Shown here piece by piece: positions 18,626-21,843 of a stretch of DNA of 21,843 nucleotides. The translations under genes were made by a program, and so were the position numbers. The DNA lies in contig NW_003133345.1 in the NCBI RefSeq assembly GCF_000003605.2, positions 96,157 through 117,999 on the forward strand, written 5' to 3'. Position 1 is the stretch's first letter. Each line of letters begins with the position of its first letter. This DNA is from Saccoglossus kowalevskii (Eukaryota > Hemichordata > Enteropneusta > Harrimaniidae). The notes under the pieces are model-generated. The model searched no databases. It saw nothing but the letters and a program-made list of their open reading frames with translations, and was not told the origin of the DNA.

Positions 18626-18737
18626 TTGTGTCTCAAAAAACACTTCTATTTTTTCATATAACAGTTATCTGAACCTAATATTGGGTTTATTTGTGTGACG
18701 GTATGCTATCAATTTCATCGTACACTACACGGCGAAC

Positions 18738-18753
18738 GGCATACATGTATGCC
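18738..18753. repeat. Perfect 16-bp palindrome around TACATGTA
   Basis: GGCATACATGTATGCC is fully self-complementary. The TACATGTA core recurs through the window (for example near 16420 and 17329). No function is assigned. Confidence 0.5.
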
Positions 18754-19147
18754 AACCGTATATGTTTTTAGTGTGGCTGGTTTATTAGCAAAAGCTTACA
18801 CATTCAAGTGTGCCTCAATGTATGATTTATATTCGTGGTATCCCCTTTACTCATCAATGTTACCTAATTATTACATAGTGAATGAAAAGAACGTATCTAA
18901 ATTCAGTACTGATTGTTCGTTAGGTAATACATTGTCTTATTATCTTCATCCAGAATACTGATGGGCCGGAATTATTTTGCACTTATTTTCCAGCGTTGAT
19001 TTGGATGTCCCTAACCAATTACGTACATGCACCCATTTGGAATATATGTAAGTATACAAAGTGCATTCACATTCACATGTTCAGTTAAGGTCTTCGATAT
19101 TGTTGTCCCAGACAGTGTGCTGGCTACTACTATACTTTTGTAATTTG

Positions 19148-19176
19148 AAACTTTTTAAACTTATTTTAAAAAGTTT
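19148..19176. repeat. Perfect 12-bp AT-rich hairpin
   Basis: AAACTTTTTAAA (19148-19159) and TTTAAAAAGTTT (19165-19176) are perfect arms around a 5-nt loop, the longest uninterrupted stem noted in the window. Being A/T-rich it is more likely by chance than its length suggests. Confidence 0.45.
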
Positions 19177-19287
19177 AATAAAATTAGCATAGTTATATAG
19201 AATTAACGATTTTTATTCTGATAAACGACCAGCAAAGGAGTTATCCACTTCTTGTTGCTCATTAGACGTTGTTATGGGCTTCTGATG

Positions 19288-19352
19288 TTATTACATCCGG
19301 GACTTCCAGCAACAATATGGCCGAAGCAGTGAGCTTCTTATCGGCTACATGA
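19288..19352 (+). promoter_or_regulatory. ETS-like / ATGGCC island
   Basis: CATCCGGGACTTCC (19294-19307) holds ETS-type cores, and AACAATATGGCCG (19311-19323) is a strong Kozak start overlapping a YY1-like GGCCATATTG. The frame from 19317 begins MAEAVSFLSAT and stops after 11 codons. GTGAGC at 19329 could be a donor after four codons. A first exon is possible but weakly supported. Confidence 0.15.
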
Positions 19353-21843
19353 TCCATTTTCAAATTAGACATTAGATATAACCATGATGTAGCCTGTTTA
19401 GGTGTGTATATGGGGAATGGGGGTGATTATGCATTACATGGAAAGATTCTGAGTCGACCGCCAATACATACATAACAGGCCTCAGGCAATGACCTCTGGC
19501 AATAACAAATAACAACAACTTGTCATCGGTAGAGTTTGTAATCGTGCTCAGCCTAGACAATATATCTATACGAAAGTATTCACAACTTTTAATCAAAAAG
19601 TTCTCGACAGGCAGTATCATATCTCGGCAACATTGACGCAAGATGTTTAAAGTAAATTATTGCCGGATATATTTTACTACACTAACGTGACTGGTGATTA
19701 TCTGGAAAATGAACAACAGTGCGGGGCATATATATATATATAAATCACTTGTCTGAGATCATATATGCGTTTGCAAATAAAGTAACACAAAACGCTTTAA
19801 ATATTGTCAGATCAAATATCAAACAGTTATGAGTGAGAAAAGTGGATATTCAACAGTCTAAATGGTACTGTTTTATATGCTCCATTAAAGCGATCTTTTG
19901 ATTGTGAACGAGTTTTATGCTAGGAGTTGTATTTATCTATATATTACGAATCCAAAAATAACTCAAAAATTAGCTCACTGTCTGGTGCTATAGCGATGGC
20001 ATATTTGTTGGCAGAATTCGTGACAAGAGTATTATTAACACCATGGACAATAATAACTTCATGCCGAGAATGCTGTCTGATGATGCCCAAATGCCGTTAG
20101 TTTAACACATATGCTTAATTTGAATTATATTTATTGAGCAACGCGGCCGATTTATATGCTGAAATGATATTATGTAACGCTTTGTTGATCCGATCATATT
20201 CCTAGCAAATTGTATATCATCAGTTAGTCGCCAGCCGTTTCTATAGCAACATAATTACCTTGCAATCAAATTGCACGGGCTAACATTATCCCATTATCCT
20301 CAAATGTGAAATTTATATTCATTAGCGGATTGAACTGTTGAAGAATGAAACAATGCTATTAATTAATTAGGACGGGCCGAACCATGATACGTAGTTAGTG
20401 CAGGTTTTCATGAATACTATTAACGTCATAACGACACTTGATCGATTGGATTTTTGAGGGAAATTCTTCAATCGTCATTTATCTCATGTTCAGGTTCATA
20501 TATATGATTATAAACTTATTTTATAATTGAACGAACTTGTGACAATGTAATTAATCTAACTGAATTTGTTGGTCTGCAAGTATCCAATTAGTCTTGCATT
20601 GGAGACTCATTTAATATCTTTAATACAAACAGTGTTACTATAATACAATAGATATATATGGGTTCTTATCAACTGGGATTTCAATTTCTCCACAAATTAA
20701 TATAGCGATTGAGCCAACGCAAATGCCACCAATTATCTAGCTCCAGAGTGTCTTTGTGTGATATTAACATTATCAACATCGACGTCATATATTGAATTAA
20801 CACCTATGGGTAGTCAGTAACTTTAATATATGTTAATAGTTAGAAAGATTGAATATATGAGGAAAACATTCGTACATAAGGATATACACTAGTCGATTCA
20901 TCACATTTGTTAAACAACGTACATAGTTGAAAATGTGAGAATGTGTTTATTTCTTATCCCTGGCGAGTAAGTTGGCAACTTAGCACAAAAATAATATCAG
21001 TGAAGATTACAAATTTAAACAAATGAAATTTTTGATTATATGAAGCATGACCATGCAAATTGAGTCAGTGTCCAGTCGTTTTATTTGCCGTTGATTGGTC
21101 TTATTTTGGATGTAAGACATAAGCGTAATGAAACTAATTTATCGAACGAAACACGCATTTGAAAATTGTAAATTCATGGGTTGAACACGGCTTACCGTAA
21201 TAGTTCCAGACACGTTCAAATGTGTCATGATGTCTCTTGCCATCTGATGCATCTATCAAACCCTTGTGAGGGTTTTAAACGCTAATTCACGAATTTGATT
21301 TACTGAGCCACAGTTTGAGCTTGACAGTTGTGACATCTTTAATGTTCGACGTTTCGTGTATGAGTCTGTCAGTAGGCCTAAGTGTACATTGAACACATCG
21401 GTATACATTAGGGATAAATATATTCCTATCTGTATATTTAATGAAGTGTGTGTCGAATAGGTTGGAATTGACCGCTGAGTTGCGAACGTCTAATAAATAG
21501 CGACAATGGCAATTTCATATTCTAGTGCAGTAGAACTACCTTGGAGGGATTTATGGTAATGTGAATAACACCAAAAATACATTTCATTACTGAAGCTAGT
21601 GTTACAGAAACAAGAGCAATACATGCATACCAAACTTTTATAAAGATGCAATTAATACATGGTACAACTGCAGGTCGCAATGGTTAATTACGACATTCAA
21701 CGCCCCCAGTGAGAGTAACATAGATCTAGCTAGCTTAATGCTGTGTCGAAAAGGCTACAACAAACAATACATACTAATAAGAGCTTAGATGTTGCAATAA
21801 ATAGAAAAGATGTTCATGGACTCTTTGTGTATCTGAAACATTT
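19353..21843. other. No recognised gene to the window end
   Basis: The 89-codon minus frame at 19372-19641 is unrecognised and unsupported by splice sites or context. A TA microsatellite lies at 19728-19742, and an exact RFX X-box at 20237-20250. The remainder to 21843 is AT-rich sequence in which I see no repeat, exon or RNA gene. Confidence 0.55.
20237..20250. promoter_or_regulatory. Exact match to RFX X-box
   Basis: GTTTCTATAGCAAC fits GTHNYYATRRNAAC at every position. Its right half (CTATAGCAAC) is identical to that of the site at 4119. No adjacent exon is recognised. Confidence 0.28.

Larger units (their letters stand above)
16071..19285. other. No recognised gene
   Basis: Frames at 17535-17753 (72 codons), 18319-18543 (74) and 18695-18961 (88), all plus, are unrecognised and of chance length. 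A short TA microsatellite lies at 17335-17347. GTCACGTG, a YY1-like site on the minus strand, a 16-bp palindrome and a strong AT hairpin are listed separately. Confidence 0.55.

Noticed and set aside
19372-19641. 89-codon minus frame considered as a host exon
   Set aside because: No family recognised, no consensus splice sites frame it and base use is like the neighbouring sequence.

Overview
The window looks like non-coding DNA from a draft animal genome, most likely a marine invertebrate (perhaps a lophotrochozoan; low confidence). It is AT-rich (GC in the mid-thirties percent by eye), CpG is not visibly depleted as it would be in a vertebrate, the palindromic word TACATGTA recurs, and one 50-N scaffold gap (10758-10807) sits at a TA microsatellite. 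I recognise no complete protein gene, rRNA, tRNA, CRISPR array or bacterial-style operon. At this base composition about 7% of random codons are stops, so one open frame near 100 codons is expected by chance. The longest here is 106 codons and resembles no family I know.

Layout. 1-2775: featureless apart from a 44-nt hairpin. 2776-3078: a TATA-like box followed by a 65-codon frame with a signal-peptide-like start. 3079-4870: no gene, but an exact RFX X-box and a near-palindrome. 4876-8040: the most structured part. It holds two diverged direct copies of an unnamed repeat (5208-5561 and 7612-8040) that both keep the same two stem-loops. A second family lies between them (5602-5940, 6021-6253, 6632-6735), together with a coding-like but broken stretch (6867-7480). 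8041-9860: nothing recognised. 9862-12683: three promoter-like islands, each followed by a short frame starting ATGG. The best is 9919-9987, which runs in frame into a GTAAGT donor. 12684-15870: no gene. 15876-16070: another CCAAT/E-box/ATGGCG island, followed by mutually exclusive hairpins. 16071-21843: no gene, scattered palindromes, and one more ETS/ATGGCC island near 19317.

No set of genes working together can be read from this sequence. The supportable observations are the structured repeat nest at 4.9-8.0 kb, apparent over-representation of a few regulatory words (GTCACGTG five times, exact X-box three times, ATGGCG-type sites six times), and a few candidate first exons that need transcript or conservation data. 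The window could be one large intron or an intergenic regulatory stretch.
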